The notes under the pieces: generated by a model | The model's database searches: none | The model's input: the letters and a program-made list of their open reading frames with translations, nothing else | Told to the model about the DNA's origin: nothing | Translations under genes and position numbers: made by a program | NCBI RefSeq assembly: GCF_037041345.1 | Contig: NZ_CP146287.1 | Span: 1,801,501 to 1,865,500 of the forward strand | DNA length: 64,000 nucleotides | Source: Abiotrophia defectiva ATCC 49176 | GTDB taxonomy: Bacteria; Bacillota; Bacilli; Lactobacillales; Aerococcaceae | Reading direction: 5' to 3' | Shown here: piece after piece, positions 17,361 to 25,011 of the stretch | Layout of the letters: each line of letters opens with the position of its first letter | Position numbering within the stretch: position 1 is the stretch's first letter

Positions 17361-18206
17361 TTAATCGACTTTGACAATCGGCACCCAGAGTTCCATACGG
17401 TAGTCTTGCGCCCCCATATTGCCTTCACTATAAACCTCGAAATCAGGCGCGCCCGAATGTTGGAAGCCTTGCTCAGGGAAGAAGACTTCCATGAGGTAGC
17501 GCCAACCTGCATGAATACAGTCCGGCACTGGCCCATTCAATTCAACCACCGCATATTCAGTGGCTGCTACCTCCAAGATATCGAGCCCCAGTTCTTGAGC
17601 CTTGCTTCGGTCGGTCACCTCATAGCCGGCCATATAGTTGAGGCGTTCTGGTGTGTCAATGTCGTGGCAGACTCCCAGGCTTTGGCCCCTACCTAAGCTA
17701 GCCAAGTCCTCATGGGAGAATTTGCTGTAGAGATCTTGCCAGATCTGAGGGCACTGGCTGCTAGGGATATTATTGGCATTGAACCCTGCCACTGTTAAGG
17801 CAGGCTTGTTCTGGATATTGATTTTCATACTATCTCCTCCTTGCAGGGTCAGCCGCAACTGTAGCCGCCCGACTAGGCGGAAAGGCGCACCCTGTCTAAT
17901 TTGTGTCGGAGTCGCACCATGAAATTTCTTGAAAGCTGCCCCGAAGGCGTCGGCTGATTCATAGCCATATTGGATAGCTATGTCGATGATTCGGGCCTCA
18001 GACTGGCGCAGGGCCAGCGCTGCCTCTGTCAAGCGACGTTCCCGCAAATACTCTGACAGTGACGTCCCCGTCAGCATGGAGAAGAGCCGGCTGAACATGG
18101 CATAAGGATAACCCGACAGTCGCGCCACCCGCAACTCATCTAGCTCCCCATCCAGGGTAGAGTCCAGATAGTCCAACGTCCGGTTAAAAGCTTCCATCAT
18201 ATTCAT
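17361..18206 (-). CDS. AraC-family regulator with GyrI-like effector domain
   Basis: The N-terminal about 100 residues are a two-helix-turn-helix AraC DNA-binding domain (VARLSGYPYAMFSRLFSMLTG, and the signature half IIDIAIQYGYESADAFGAAFKKFHGATPTQIR). Residues 125-281 form a GyrI/SOUL-like ligand domain (KPALTVAGF, YAVVELNGPVPDCIHAGWRYLMEVF, FEVYSEGNMGAQDYRMELWVPI). The order is that of Rob/BmrR-like sensors of small hydrophobic or cationic compounds. It is transcribed away from the DUF4230 gene. The start has GGAGG 8 bases upstream. The target genes are unknown. Confidence 0.93.
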   Translation of the reverse strand: MNMMEAFNRTLDYLDSTLDGELDELRVARLSGYPYAMFSRLFSMLTGTSLSEYLRERRLTEAALALRQSEARIIDIAIQYGYESADAFGAAFKKFHGATPTQIRQGAPFRLVGRLQLRLTLQGGDSMKINIQNKPALTVAGFNANNIPSSQCPQIWQDLYSKFSHEDLASLGRGQSLGVCHDIDTPERLNYMAGYEVTDRSKAQELGLDILEVAATEYAVVELNGPVPDCIHAGWRYLMEVFFPEQGFQHSGAPDFEVYSEGNMGAQDYRMELWVPIVKVD

Positions 18207-18332
18207 GTGTATGACCTCCTGACAAGTTGAGTATAGCTGAAATTTTAGGGGGAAGTCCTAGAATTGGGGGGCGAGAAATCTAGGGTGCTTGAACTACCCC
18301 TATATATAAAATTATTCCCTCACAATCCAACT

Positions 18333-18415
18333 CAAGCGCTTGTATTTATTTTATTTTTGATTATAATAGGTGATAGCAGAAGAGCTATATGCGTCAATAA
18401 GCTATATGACGCCTA
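18333..18415 (+). promoter_or_regulatory. Promoter and leader region of the DUF4230 gene
   Basis: TTGTAT (18340-18345), 16 bases, TATAAT (18362-18367). The -35 overlaps the palindrome CAAGCGCTTG. The 140-base leader contains AGCTATATG twice and a GCGTCA/TGACGC inverted repeat (about 18390-18411). The other half of this 305-base divergent gap holds TATACT for the AraC gene (about 18229-18234) without a clear -35. Confidence 0.5.
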
Positions 18416-18511
18416 TCTATTCTCCAGCCCATTCATTCTCTAGCATCCGAATGTGAAAGGATAGCACTTGCTCTTTGTGATGAAATCATTATTTCTTAGG
18501 GGGAATTTTAC

Positions 18512-19270
18512 ATGTCTAGCAAGCAGACCATTACATTGCCGGATTGGCTTGGTGATTCTGTCGTCTATTTTAAAAAACCTTTTGGTCGGCGTCTCCTACG
18601 CATTGTACTTTTGATTATAATTTTTATTTCTGGCTTTGTAGCTGGTGGAAACTGGAACAAACAGCCCGTACCAACGCCACAACCGGCTCCTGTAGAAAGT
18701 GCTAAGAAGCCAATCATCACTAGTCAAATTGTAAGTTCGCGCATTGAGAAAGCGAAAGAGCTAACAACTGAAAAGTACTTCTATACCAATGCCGGTTTGT
18801 TCAAGAACAATCACGTGGCTTGGGGTGTAGGTATTCCTTTCACAGAAAAATCATTCATTGTGAAGTATAACGGGATTATCCACGCTGGTGTTGACCTCGA
18901 TTCTATGCAGTCTGTCGTTATTGATGATACCATTTATATTCGCTTACCTGACGCAAAAGTACTATCTCATGCCGTAGACCATAATTCTGTCGAGACCTTA
19001 GATGAACGTGCTGGACTATTTAATCCAATAAAAATTACTGATATCTCAGGTTTCATGGCGACTCAGGAAACTAACATTGAACAGCTTATTTATGATTGTC
19101 AAATACTAAGTTATGCAAAAGATACTGCCAAGACAGTTATCCAGGAACTCCTAGAAATGGACCCCGATATCAAAGATCACTATAAAATTGAATTCGTTGA
19201 CGAACTACCGGAAGTTCCCTCTGATTCTAGTGCACTATCGAATGAAAGCTCTGAATCTAGCTCCTTATAA
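18512..19270 (+). CDS. DUF4230 membrane-anchored protein
   Basis: 252 residues: a basic cytosolic N-terminus, one membrane segment (about 30-48) with GFVAGGNW, a proline-rich linker (PVPTPQPAPVE), then a DUF4230-type extracellular domain with ELTTEKYFYTNAG, FIVKYNGIIHAGVDLDSM, IYIRLPDAKVLSHAVD and a helical C-terminal part (YAKDTAKTVIQELL). It ends in a Ser/Glu-rich tail like two secreted paralogs near the left end of the window. The family's role is not established to my knowledge. The start is set by TTAGGGGGAA. Confidence 0.85.
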   Translation: MSSKQTITLPDWLGDSVVYFKKPFGRRLLRIVLLIIIFISGFVAGGNWNKQPVPTPQPAPVESAKKPIITSQIVSSRIEKAKELTTEKYFYTNAGLFKNNHVAWGVGIPFTEKSFIVKYNGIIHAGVDLDSMQSVVIDDTIYIRLPDAKVLSHAVDHNSVETLDERAGLFNPIKITDISGFMATQETNIEQLIYDCQILSYAKDTAKTVIQELLEMDPDIKDHYKIEFVDELPEVPSDSSALSNESSESSSL

Positions 19271-19284
19271 TTTTCAATTCATGT

Positions 19285-19314
19285 AACACGCTAATTACTA
19301 TTAGCGTGTTTTTT
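19285..19314 (+). terminator. Terminator of the DUF4230 gene
   Basis: AACACGCTAA/TTAGCGTGTT stem with TTTTTT. It overlaps the last codons of the convergent XRE gene. Confidence 0.88.
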
Positions 19315-19602
19315 GTGATTACTATTTCCTTCTTCCACAGACAATTTAAGTTTACACGCTAGAGCTTCCGCTATCCTCCCCAACATCCCCACTGTCGGAT
19401 TGGCTTGGCCACTCTCTAGCCTTGATAGGTTAGCTTGGCGTAAGCCTAGTTTTTCTGCCATCTGAGCTTGGCTTAAGCCTCGCTCTAGGCGCAAGGCCAC
19501 TAATTTCAGGGCCACTTCCTGCCGGGCAGCTTCCTCCGCCAAATCTAAAGTAAAATCAGGATATTGGGATGCTAAGCGATTCTTTAAGGACTCGAGTGAC
19601 AT
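19291..19602 (-). CDS. XRE-family regulator, antitoxin-like
   Basis: 103 residues. The C-terminal two thirds form a Cro/C1 helix-turn-helix (LRLERGLSQAQMAEKLGLRQANLSRLESGQANPTVGMLGRIAEAL). The N-terminal arm (SLESLKNRLASQYPDFTLDLAEEAARQEVALK) resembles HigA-type antitoxins. The ATG at 19602 has GGAAGGTG upstream; the open frame extends further but lacks a site. It overlaps the preceding short gene by 47 bases, pointing to translational coupling. The pair is controlled from a promoter inside a 36-bp palindrome, a likely binding site for this protein (inference). Confidence 0.85.
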   Translation of the reverse strand: MSLESLKNRLASQYPDFTLDLAEEAARQEVALKLVALRLERGLSQAQMAEKLGLRQANLSRLESGQANPTVGMLGRIAEALACKLKLSVEEGNSNHKKHANSN

Positions 19603-19816
19603 GCTCTTCACCTTCCTTTCTTGTTTTGGTCTCACCCAAAGGAATAACCAGTGTCTTAGCCTGACCTTTGCCTCGGCCCCATTTTTCAATCACAGCGGGT
19701 GTCAACCCCTCCCGCTCAATGATTTCTAAGGCTGCCACTGCCTTGACTGCTTGCTGGTAGGGCAAGCCCTCTACCAGGGCCAGAATGTCTTCTGGAATCT
19801 TGTAATGTGCGTCCAT
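19556..19816 (-). CDS. Small partner of the XRE regulator (possible toxin, unrecognised)
   Basis: 86 residues, MDAHYKIPEDILALVEGLP at the start, then a helical centre and EKWGRGKGQAKTLVIPLGETK with conserved-looking Gly/Lys content. The place before an XRE gene with overlap is that of HigB/RelE toxins, and a two-gene operon is clear, but I do not see RelE core motifs and do not claim the family. ATG 19816 is preceded by AGGAGG at good spacing, so the gene is real. It might instead be a DNA-binding cofactor. Confidence 0.7.
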   Translation of the reverse strand: MDAHYKIPEDILALVEGLPYQQAVKAVAALEIIEREGLTPAVIEKWGRGKGQAKTLVIPLGETKTRKEGEEHVTRVLKESLSIPIS

Positions 19817-19830
19817 GACACGCACCTCCT

Positions 19831-19866
19831 TTTTCCCATTATATCATATATGATATAATGGGAAAA
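19831..19866. promoter_or_regulatory. 36-bp perfect palindrome over the XRE operon promoter
   Basis: TTTTCCCATTATATCATA and its exact reverse complement, centre 19848/19849. The minus-strand TATAAT (19839-19844) lies inside it, 23 bases before the first start codon, so a regulator bound here would block transcription. The inner 28 bp (19835-19862) recur unchanged at 54854-54881. Confidence 0.85.
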
Positions 19867-19949
19867 TCGCTTTCACTAGCTAAATCCCCTATATATCAAG
19901 TTTTCCTCCATTTTGTTACCATCTCACCACGTAATTCTACCCACCTTAC

Positions 19950-19982
19950 ACCCTATCTACTAGTAGAACTAGTAGATAGGGT
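19950..19982. promoter_or_regulatory. Inverted repeat upstream of the TetR operon
   Basis: 15-base perfect arms (ACCCTATCTACTAGT and complement) around AGA. It lies 20 bases upstream of the TetR gene's -35. Likely operator for the TetR protein or a structured element; no T-run follows, so not a terminator. Confidence 0.6.
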
Positions 19983-20001
19983 ACACAAGTTTCTGACCCC
20001 C

Positions 20002-20030
20002 TTCTCAAAAACGGTCAATGGGTCTATAAT
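20002..20030 (+). promoter_or_regulatory. Promoter of the TetR-ABC operon
   Basis: TTCTCA (20002-20007), 17 bases, TATAAT (20025-20030), about 37 bases before the start codon. Confidence 0.55.
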
Positions 20031-20066
20031 GAAGTTAACTTCTTAATGAAAGGAGCCAAGAAAGCA

Positions 20067-20675
20067 ATGAATCCTAAATTTTATGCCCTGCCCCAAGCCA
20101 AGCAGGAGGCCATTATCCAAGCCGGCTTCCGCGTCTTCGGCCAGCACGCCTATAAGAAGGCACCCATGAGCGCCATTGCGGACGCGGCGGGGATTTCCAA
20201 GCCCTTGCTTTTTCATTATTTCCATAATAAAAAGGAACTTTACTTTTTCCTCTTCGACCTCTTAGTCCAGCAGACCGATGATTACCTAAAAGAAGGAGGC
20301 TGCTATGAGACCCTGGATTTCTTCGAGCTCTTCAAGAGCGTGACCCAGACTAAGGTGCAACTAGCCCGGCTCAATCCCGATTGGCTGGCCTTTAGCCTTA
20401 AGACCTACTACGAGCAGGATCCCGAGATTATGCCAGAATTGGCCCAACGCATGAAACAAGTCAAGGCGAAACAGGTCCAGCTCATGGACAAGCTAGATAT
20501 GAGCTGCTTTCGGCCCGATATCGACTTTCAGCTCATGTATAAGGATATGACCTGGGCCGCCCAGGGTTATCTCTGGGAGCATGTCCAGCGAGGGTCCGTT
20601 GATCCCGAAACCATCGAGGCGGAATTCAACCAACTGATTGACTTCTGGAAGTCTCTCTATCTTAGAAAGGAGTGA
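20067..20675 (+). CDS. TetR-family regulator of the following ABC exporter
   Basis: 202 residues. The N-terminal TetR helix-turn-helix is clear (KQEAIIQAGFRVFGQHAYKKAPMSAIADAAGISKPLLFHYFHNKKELYFFLF), followed by a helical ligand domain. ATG 20067 is 11 bases after AGGAG; an earlier in-frame ATG lies in front of that site and is rejected. The ABC gene begins 4 bases after the stop, so this is a self-contained regulator-exporter operon. Ligand unknown. Confidence 0.93.
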   Translation: MNPKFYALPQAKQEAIIQAGFRVFGQHAYKKAPMSAIADAAGISKPLLFHYFHNKKELYFFLFDLLVQQTDDYLKEGGCYETLDFFELFKSVTQTKVQLARLNPDWLAFSLKTYYEQDPEIMPELAQRMKQVKAKQVQLMDKLDMSCFRPDIDFQLMYKDMTWAAQGYLWEHVQRGSVDPETIEAEFNQLIDFWKSLYLRKE

Positions 20676-20679
20676 TCCC

Positions 20680-21567
20680 ATGTACGCTATTCAAACGCAT
20701 CAACTGACCAAATCCTACGGCAAGCACCGAGGCATCGAACGTCTGGACTTGACCGTCCAGCAGGGCGAGCTCTTTGGCTTTATCGGGCCTAACGGGGCCG
20801 GCAAATCTACCACTATCCGCACCCTACTGGGGCTGATTAAGCCTACCAGCGGCAGTGCCCAGGTCCTAGGCTTAGAAGTCGGCCGCCAACAAGGCCAAAT
20901 CCTACGCCGGGTGGGCTACCTGCCGTCCGAAACCCAATTCTATGCCGGCATGACCGCCCGCGACCTACTCAAACTATCTGCTGATCTGAGAGGCCTGGAC
21001 TGCCAGGCCGAATGCCGCCGCCTCAGCGACCGGCTGCAGCTTGATCTTGGGATTGCGGCGGATCAACTGTCCCTGGGTAACCGTAAGAAGGTGGGCATTG
21101 TGGCCGCCCTCCAGCACCAACCTGACCTCTTGATTCTGGACGAGCCTACCAGTGGCTTGGACCCCCTGATCCAAGAAGAATTCTTCGCCCTCTTAGAGGA
21201 ACGCCGCCAAGCCGGCGGGACCGTCTTCCTATCCAGCCATGTCCTGTCCGAAGTCCAAAACCACTGCGACCGAGCGGCCATTATCCGCCAAGGGCAAATC
21301 GTGGCCACCGAAGATGTCGCCAGCCTCATGCAGCACCAAGCCAAACGCGTCAGCCTGTCCGGTCAAGTACCTGGCCTGGCAGACCTAGCAGGTGTCTCCA
21401 ACTGGCAAGCCAAGGGCAAAGATCAAGTCAGCTTCCTCTATCAAGGAGACCTAAATGCCTTACTAGCTTGTCTGGCAGGCGGCCAAGTCCGCGACTTCAG
21501 TCTGGCCGAGCCAAGTCTGGAAGAAATCTTCCGCCACTACTACCAAGAAGGAGGCGATTTGTCATGA
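20680..21567 (+). CDS. ABC exporter ATP-binding protein
   Basis: 295 residues. Walker A GPNGAGKSTTIR, signature region LSLGNRKKVGIVAALQ, Walker B LLILDEPTSGLDP, switch His in FLSSHVLSE; then a 80-residue tail as in DrrA-type exporters. The start at 20680 has AAAGGAGTG upstream. Its stop overlaps the permease start in ATGA. Codons are noticeably GC-rich compared with the AT-rich gene further on at 22.6 kb. Confidence 0.94.
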   Translation: MYAIQTHQLTKSYGKHRGIERLDLTVQQGELFGFIGPNGAGKSTTIRTLLGLIKPTSGSAQVLGLEVGRQQGQILRRVGYLPSETQFYAGMTARDLLKLSADLRGLDCQAECRRLSDRLQLDLGIAADQLSLGNRKKVGIVAALQHQPDLLILDEPTSGLDPLIQEEFFALLEERRQAGGTVFLSSHVLSEVQNHCDRAAIIRQGQIVATEDVASLMQHQAKRVSLSGQVPGLADLAGVSNWQAKGKDQVSFLYQGDLNALLACLAGGQVRDFSLAEPSLEEIFRHYYQEGGDLS

Positions 21568-22358
21568 TTCTATTCCGCCACGAATTACGCCAAGGTTGGC
21601 GTAGCCTAATCCTGTGGACGGCGGCCATCGCGGGTTTTATGGGCCTGATTTCCCTGCTCTTCCCTCAAATCAAGGACCAGATGGCTAGTATCAACGGCCT
21701 GATTAGCACCATGGGTGCCTTCTCCGACGCCTTCGGCCTGGGCAAGCTCAACATGGGGACCTTCATCGGCTTCTATACCGTTGAATGTCAGAGCGTCCTG
21801 GGCCTTGGTGGCGCCCTATATGCCGCCATTCTGGCCAGCAATTCCCTAGCCAAAGAAGAGCAAGCCGGCACCGCCGAATTCCTGCTGACCCATCCCCTCA
21901 GTCGGGCTTCGATTGTCACCAGCAAGGCCTTGGCCCTCGTCAGCCAGCTTCTGATACTCAACGCGGTGACCCTAGCAGTTGTTCTCTTAAGTCTGACCCT
22001 GATGGGTGAGTCCGCGCCTATGGGCCAACTCCTACTCTTGCACTTGGCCTATCTAATCTTACACCTCGAGTTCATCGCCCTCTGCCTGAGCCTGTCGGCC
22101 TTGTCCGGCAAACGTCGTGGCACCGGTCTAGGCGCCGGCATCGGGCTGGTACTGGGTTTCTACCTAGCCAACCTGGTCGCCAATATCGCCCCCGGCCTAG
22201 GTGGCCTCAAATGGCTCACGCCCTTCGCTTACGTGGACGGCGCCGAAATCATTCCTAATGGCAGCCTAAACCTAGGCTATGTCGGAGTAGGGCTGGTCTT
22301 ATCAGCCTGCTCGCTGGGCGTGACTTATTGGTGGTTTGGGCGGAAGGATGTAGGATAG
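21564..22358 (+). CDS. ABC-2 exporter permease
   Basis: 264 residues, six membrane segments, with the ABC-2 loop SLAKEEQAGTAEFLLTHPLSRASIVTSKALAL. It overlaps the ATPase gene by four bases and completes the TetR-ABC operon; substrate unknown. The last about 70 codons are repeated, degenerate, at 23590-23824 beyond an unrelated gene, showing a past duplication or insertion at this 3' end. Confidence 0.92.
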   Translation: MILFRHELRQGWRSLILWTAAIAGFMGLISLLFPQIKDQMASINGLISTMGAFSDAFGLGKLNMGTFIGFYTVECQSVLGLGGALYAAILASNSLAKEEQAGTAEFLLTHPLSRASIVTSKALALVSQLLILNAVTLAVVLLSLTLMGESAPMGQLLLLHLAYLILHLEFIALCLSLSALSGKRRGTGLGAGIGLVLGFYLANLVANIAPGLGGLKWLTPFAYVDGAEIIPNGSLNLGYVGVGLVLSACSLGVTYWWFGRKDVG

Positions 22359-22370
22359 AGTGTAAAAGTT

Positions 22371-22407
22371 AAAGCCATCAAGTTTATAAACTTGATGGCT
22401 TTTTTCT
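22371..22407 (+). terminator. Terminator of the TetR-ABC operon
   Basis: Perfect 32-base palindrome (AAAGCCATCAAGTTTA and complement), then a T-run. Confidence 0.9.
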
Positions 22408-22534
22408 TGTCTCTGGCATTAAGGCTGTGGGACTTATTCCGAGGATTAAATGTCTTTTATAAGCTATGGGTATCGGCTTTCTTACTCAAAGTTCTAGGTG
22501 TCCCGCCGTCATTTATCATGATTAAAACACATCC

Positions 22535-22562
22535 TTGTATTTTCAAATCGAAGAATTATAAT
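22535..22562 (+). promoter_or_regulatory. Promoter of the orphan gene
   Basis: TTGTAT (22535-22540), 16 bases, TATAAT (22557-22562). The 130 bases before it hold nothing recognisable. Confidence 0.65.
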
Positions 22563-22611
22563 AAAGCTATAGTTACCTGACAGAATAAAGAAGATATTAA
22601 GGAGCATCATT

Positions 22612-23547
22612 ATGGGACACAAAAAAGCGGACGAGCGAGAAACAGTGATCAAGTGGCTAGAATATTGCCATAAAAACAAACGCAAGCCTTGGTTATGGGA
22701 TTTCAAGAATTGCTATAAAGTTCCACAATCTGAAGATTCGCTATCTAAAGATTCGTTACCTAAAGATTCGTTATCCGAAGATAGTATTACAGCCTTCTTG
22801 AAATACAAAAATGGCGAGTTCAAAGATACTACTATCTTTAATATTACAGAAAAAGCTGGTTTCGATGCGGACTGCGACAAGGAAGCAATCGAGCTGTATA
22901 AAGTTTTGGGCTGGCAAAATTCGGCTACAGATGTGATTAGAGGCGAAACCATGAATTCCTTTCTCACTACTTTTAACAGAGCCATTCGGCAGAGTTCTAA
23001 CTATAAAACTCTAACTAAAACGTTAGGAATAGATAATAGAAAAAAAGAGAGATATTCTAAACTATATAAAGATCAAAATTATCGGCAGTTTGACATTATC
23101 GAAAACAACCGACCCGCATTTCAAACATTCGCCAAACTTACTCATACAATTGGAAACTTCACCGTACTCCCTCATTGGATGAATACTGGGCGTAGTAATC
23201 TCTCACAAGATTACTGGGACATCTTCCTCTTATCACTACAAGAATGGCTACATCTTATTAGTCCAACTTCTGAAGCCTGGATTAATTTTATTGAATTGTA
23301 CTATCTACAACCCTATGTAAATAAGGACTATCAAATTGAGCCACTCTGGAAAAATCATAGTTATACTACTCCAATTCTAAAAGAGAAAGAAGATTTCCCC
23401 ATTTTTCTAAAAGCAGTGAATGAACGAATCGAAGAACGCGGAAAATATATGATCAAGCAAATATGCGATAGACTGAATCGGACAGATTTCAACTTCTATA
23501 AGGAGATTAGAGACATGGATAAAATTCGATTCTCGGATGAATTTTAA
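22612..23547 (+). CDS. Orphan accessory protein with DUF6994-like motif (unknown)
   Basis: 311 residues in an AT-rich gene unlike its GC-rich left neighbours. Residues 37-58 hold four copies of a five-residue unit of the form S-x-D-S-L, matched in DNA by 15-base repeats at about 22730-22790. The centre has HTIGNFTVLPHWMNTGRSNL followed by DYWDIFLLSLQEWL, which recalls the IGN...P...N.R...D.WD core seen in DUF6994 and some HNH/DUF1524-type accessory proteins; this is a weak recollection, not an assignment. The C-terminus is helical and charged. AAGGAG precedes the ATG. Its position between two copies of a permease end suggests transfer. Confidence 0.75.
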   Translation: MGHKKADERETVIKWLEYCHKNKRKPWLWDFKNCYKVPQSEDSLSKDSLPKDSLSEDSITAFLKYKNGEFKDTTIFNITEKAGFDADCDKEAIELYKVLGWQNSATDVIRGETMNSFLTTFNRAIRQSSNYKTLTKTLGIDNRKKERYSKLYKDQNYRQFDIIENNRPAFQTFAKLTHTIGNFTVLPHWMNTGRSNLSQDYWDIFLLSLQEWLHLISPTSEAWINFIELYYLQPYVNKDYQIEPLWKNHSYTTPILKEKEDFPIFLKAVNERIEERGKYMIKQICDRLNRTDFNFYKEIRDMDKIRFSDEF

Positions 23548-23589
23548 AAATAAGTTAAGAAGCTAACATAAGCGGCTTCCTCCCCAGTA

Positions 23590-23824
23590 TGCAATCTCTA
23601 CTAGATATCGAACTAGCACTAGGATTCTCCCTTGTTAACCGAGTGTCCAATATCGCCCCTGGCCTGGGGGCCTCAAATGGCTTACACCCTTTGCTTACGT
23701 ATACGACGCCGAAGGCATCCATGGCGACAACCTAAACCTAGGCTATGTCGGAGTCGGACTGGTCTTGTCAGCCTGCTCGCTGGGCGTGGCTTATTGGTGG
23801 TTTGGTCGGAAGGATGTAGGGTAG
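23590..23824 (+). pseudogene. Decayed second copy of the ABC permease 3' end
   Basis: The segment reads like codons 195-264 of the permease ending at 22358: NIAPGLG, NLNLGYVGVGLVLSACSLGV and AYWWFGRKDVG are kept, including the stop. Identity is high towards the 3' end and low at 23590-23630. A one-base loss near 23668 (CTGGGGGCC versus CTAGGTGGCC) breaks the frame, and no start or ribosome binding site exists. It is therefore a remnant, most simply left by insertion of the orphan gene next to a duplicated or second-allele permease end. Confidence 0.88.
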
Positions 23825-23829
23825 TTAAT

Positions 23830-23877
23830 ATAGATATAAAGAACCCCAGTAAGCTTACTGGGGTTCTTTATATCTAT
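23830..23877. terminator. 48-bp palindromic bidirectional terminator
   Basis: Perfect palindrome centred on AAGCTT with a GAACCCCAGT core. It serves the convergent mleP gene and the remnant permease end. Confidence 0.88.
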
Positions 23878-23888
23878 CCTCTTCCTTC

Positions 23889-24836
23889 TTATCCTAATAA
23901 AGTTTGTAATATTGGAATAACAAGGATAAATAGAACCGTACTTAGAGTCACCACATTCGTAGAGAATTCCACATCTCCTTTTCCCTGATTAGCAAGGATT
24001 GGGAGAACAGCTAGAGCTGGTGTCGCGGACTGAATCATAAAGGTCTTAAATTCTACTGTTGCCATATTTGGGGCAAAGAACTTCAATACAAGAAGCATGA
24101 TCAGAGGAGCTAGGATAAAGCGTCCCACCAAGGTGATAATTGTATCTTTGTCAAAAGCAATGGTATTCAAGCCTGCCTTAGCAAGAACAATACCAATATA
24201 AATCAGAGATAAGGGAGTGACGATATTCCCAACATAGGTTAAGGTATTCGTTACGAAATCTGGAATAGAGATTCGGAGAAGCAAAAATAGTAGAGCGACA
24301 AGAAAACCTACAAGCGGAGCTGGTAGTAATTTCTTCCAGTCAAATTTAGTTGTCTCCTTGCTTTGACCCGATTTACTGTCGCTCGTCATCAAATACACGC
24401 CCAATGTCCAGGTGGAAATCGTATTGGTGATATAGTAAATTAAGAAATAAGGAAGAGCCTGATCTCCAAAAAGAGCAATGTTTAGTGGCAACCCGATAAA
24501 AATAGTATTGGCATTAACAAAGGTATTAATCAAGGTTCCTCTCCGCCCTGGACGAACCTTGAAAACCACAACTGCAATATAAGCTACGATATATCCTAAG
24601 ATAAATGCCACAAAAGTATAAAGGAGGCCTCCAGAAAGACTGATTAGTTTATCTAATGTTAGGTATTTCATTACCGACACAAAAATTGACGCTGGCAAGG
24701 CTACATTCATGATCAAACGAGACAGGTTGGGACCAAAGCTATCTCCAAACCATCCCCTAACCTGAAGAATATACCCCAAAACAATAATAGCGATAATCGG
24801 AATGATACTCGTAATCGAGGTTAAAAAGAGTGACAT
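23889..24836 (-). CDS. mleP: Malate permease, AEC family
   Basis: 315 residues, about ten membrane segments in two five-helix halves, typical of auxin-efflux-carrier family transporters (FGDSFGPNLSRLIMNVALPASIFVS, NANTIFIGLPLNIALFG, and FMIQSATPALAVLPILANQ). It follows mleS on the same strand, so it should take up malate and release lactate, as assigned for lactococcal and streptococcal mleP. A 14-base inverted repeat lies in the mleS-mleP gap. The gene is AT-rich compared with most of the window. Confidence 0.9.
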   Translation of the reverse strand: MSLFLTSITSIIPIIAIIVLGYILQVRGWFGDSFGPNLSRLIMNVALPASIFVSVMKYLTLDKLISLSGGLLYTFVAFILGYIVAYIAVVVFKVRPGRRGTLINTFVNANTIFIGLPLNIALFGDQALPYFLIYYITNTISTWTLGVYLMTSDSKSGQSKETTKFDWKKLLPAPLVGFLVALLFLLLRISIPDFVTNTLTYVGNIVTPLSLIYIGIVLAKAGLNTIAFDKDTIITLVGRFILAPLIMLLVLKFFAPNMATVEFKTFMIQSATPALAVLPILANQGKGDVEFSTNVVTLSTVLFILVIPILQTLLG

Positions 24837-24879
24837 ATATACCCCTTTCTGAATTACTTAAACCTATTCTTTAATATAG

Positions 24880-24916
24880 CTTTCTAGTTTTACCTGTTAG
24901 TAGTAAAACTAGAAAG
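24880..24916 (-). repeat. Inverted repeat between mleS and mleP
   Basis: CTTTCTAGTTTTAC and its exact complement with a 9-base loop. It could form a hairpin that stabilises or attenuates the mleS-mleP transcript; no T-run follows. Confidence 0.6.
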
Positions 24917-25011
24917 TGGACTGTTTTAGGTCGTCATTTTGGATTTCTCCCTTTTAATACCTTGCTAAGCTATGGCTGCTTCGATTCTTATCGGTAGGTA
25001 ACAAGAATTGA

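Noticed and set aside
18333-18342. CAAGCGCTTG as a catabolite-response element
   Set aside because: The outer TG/CA positions required for a cre site do not match.
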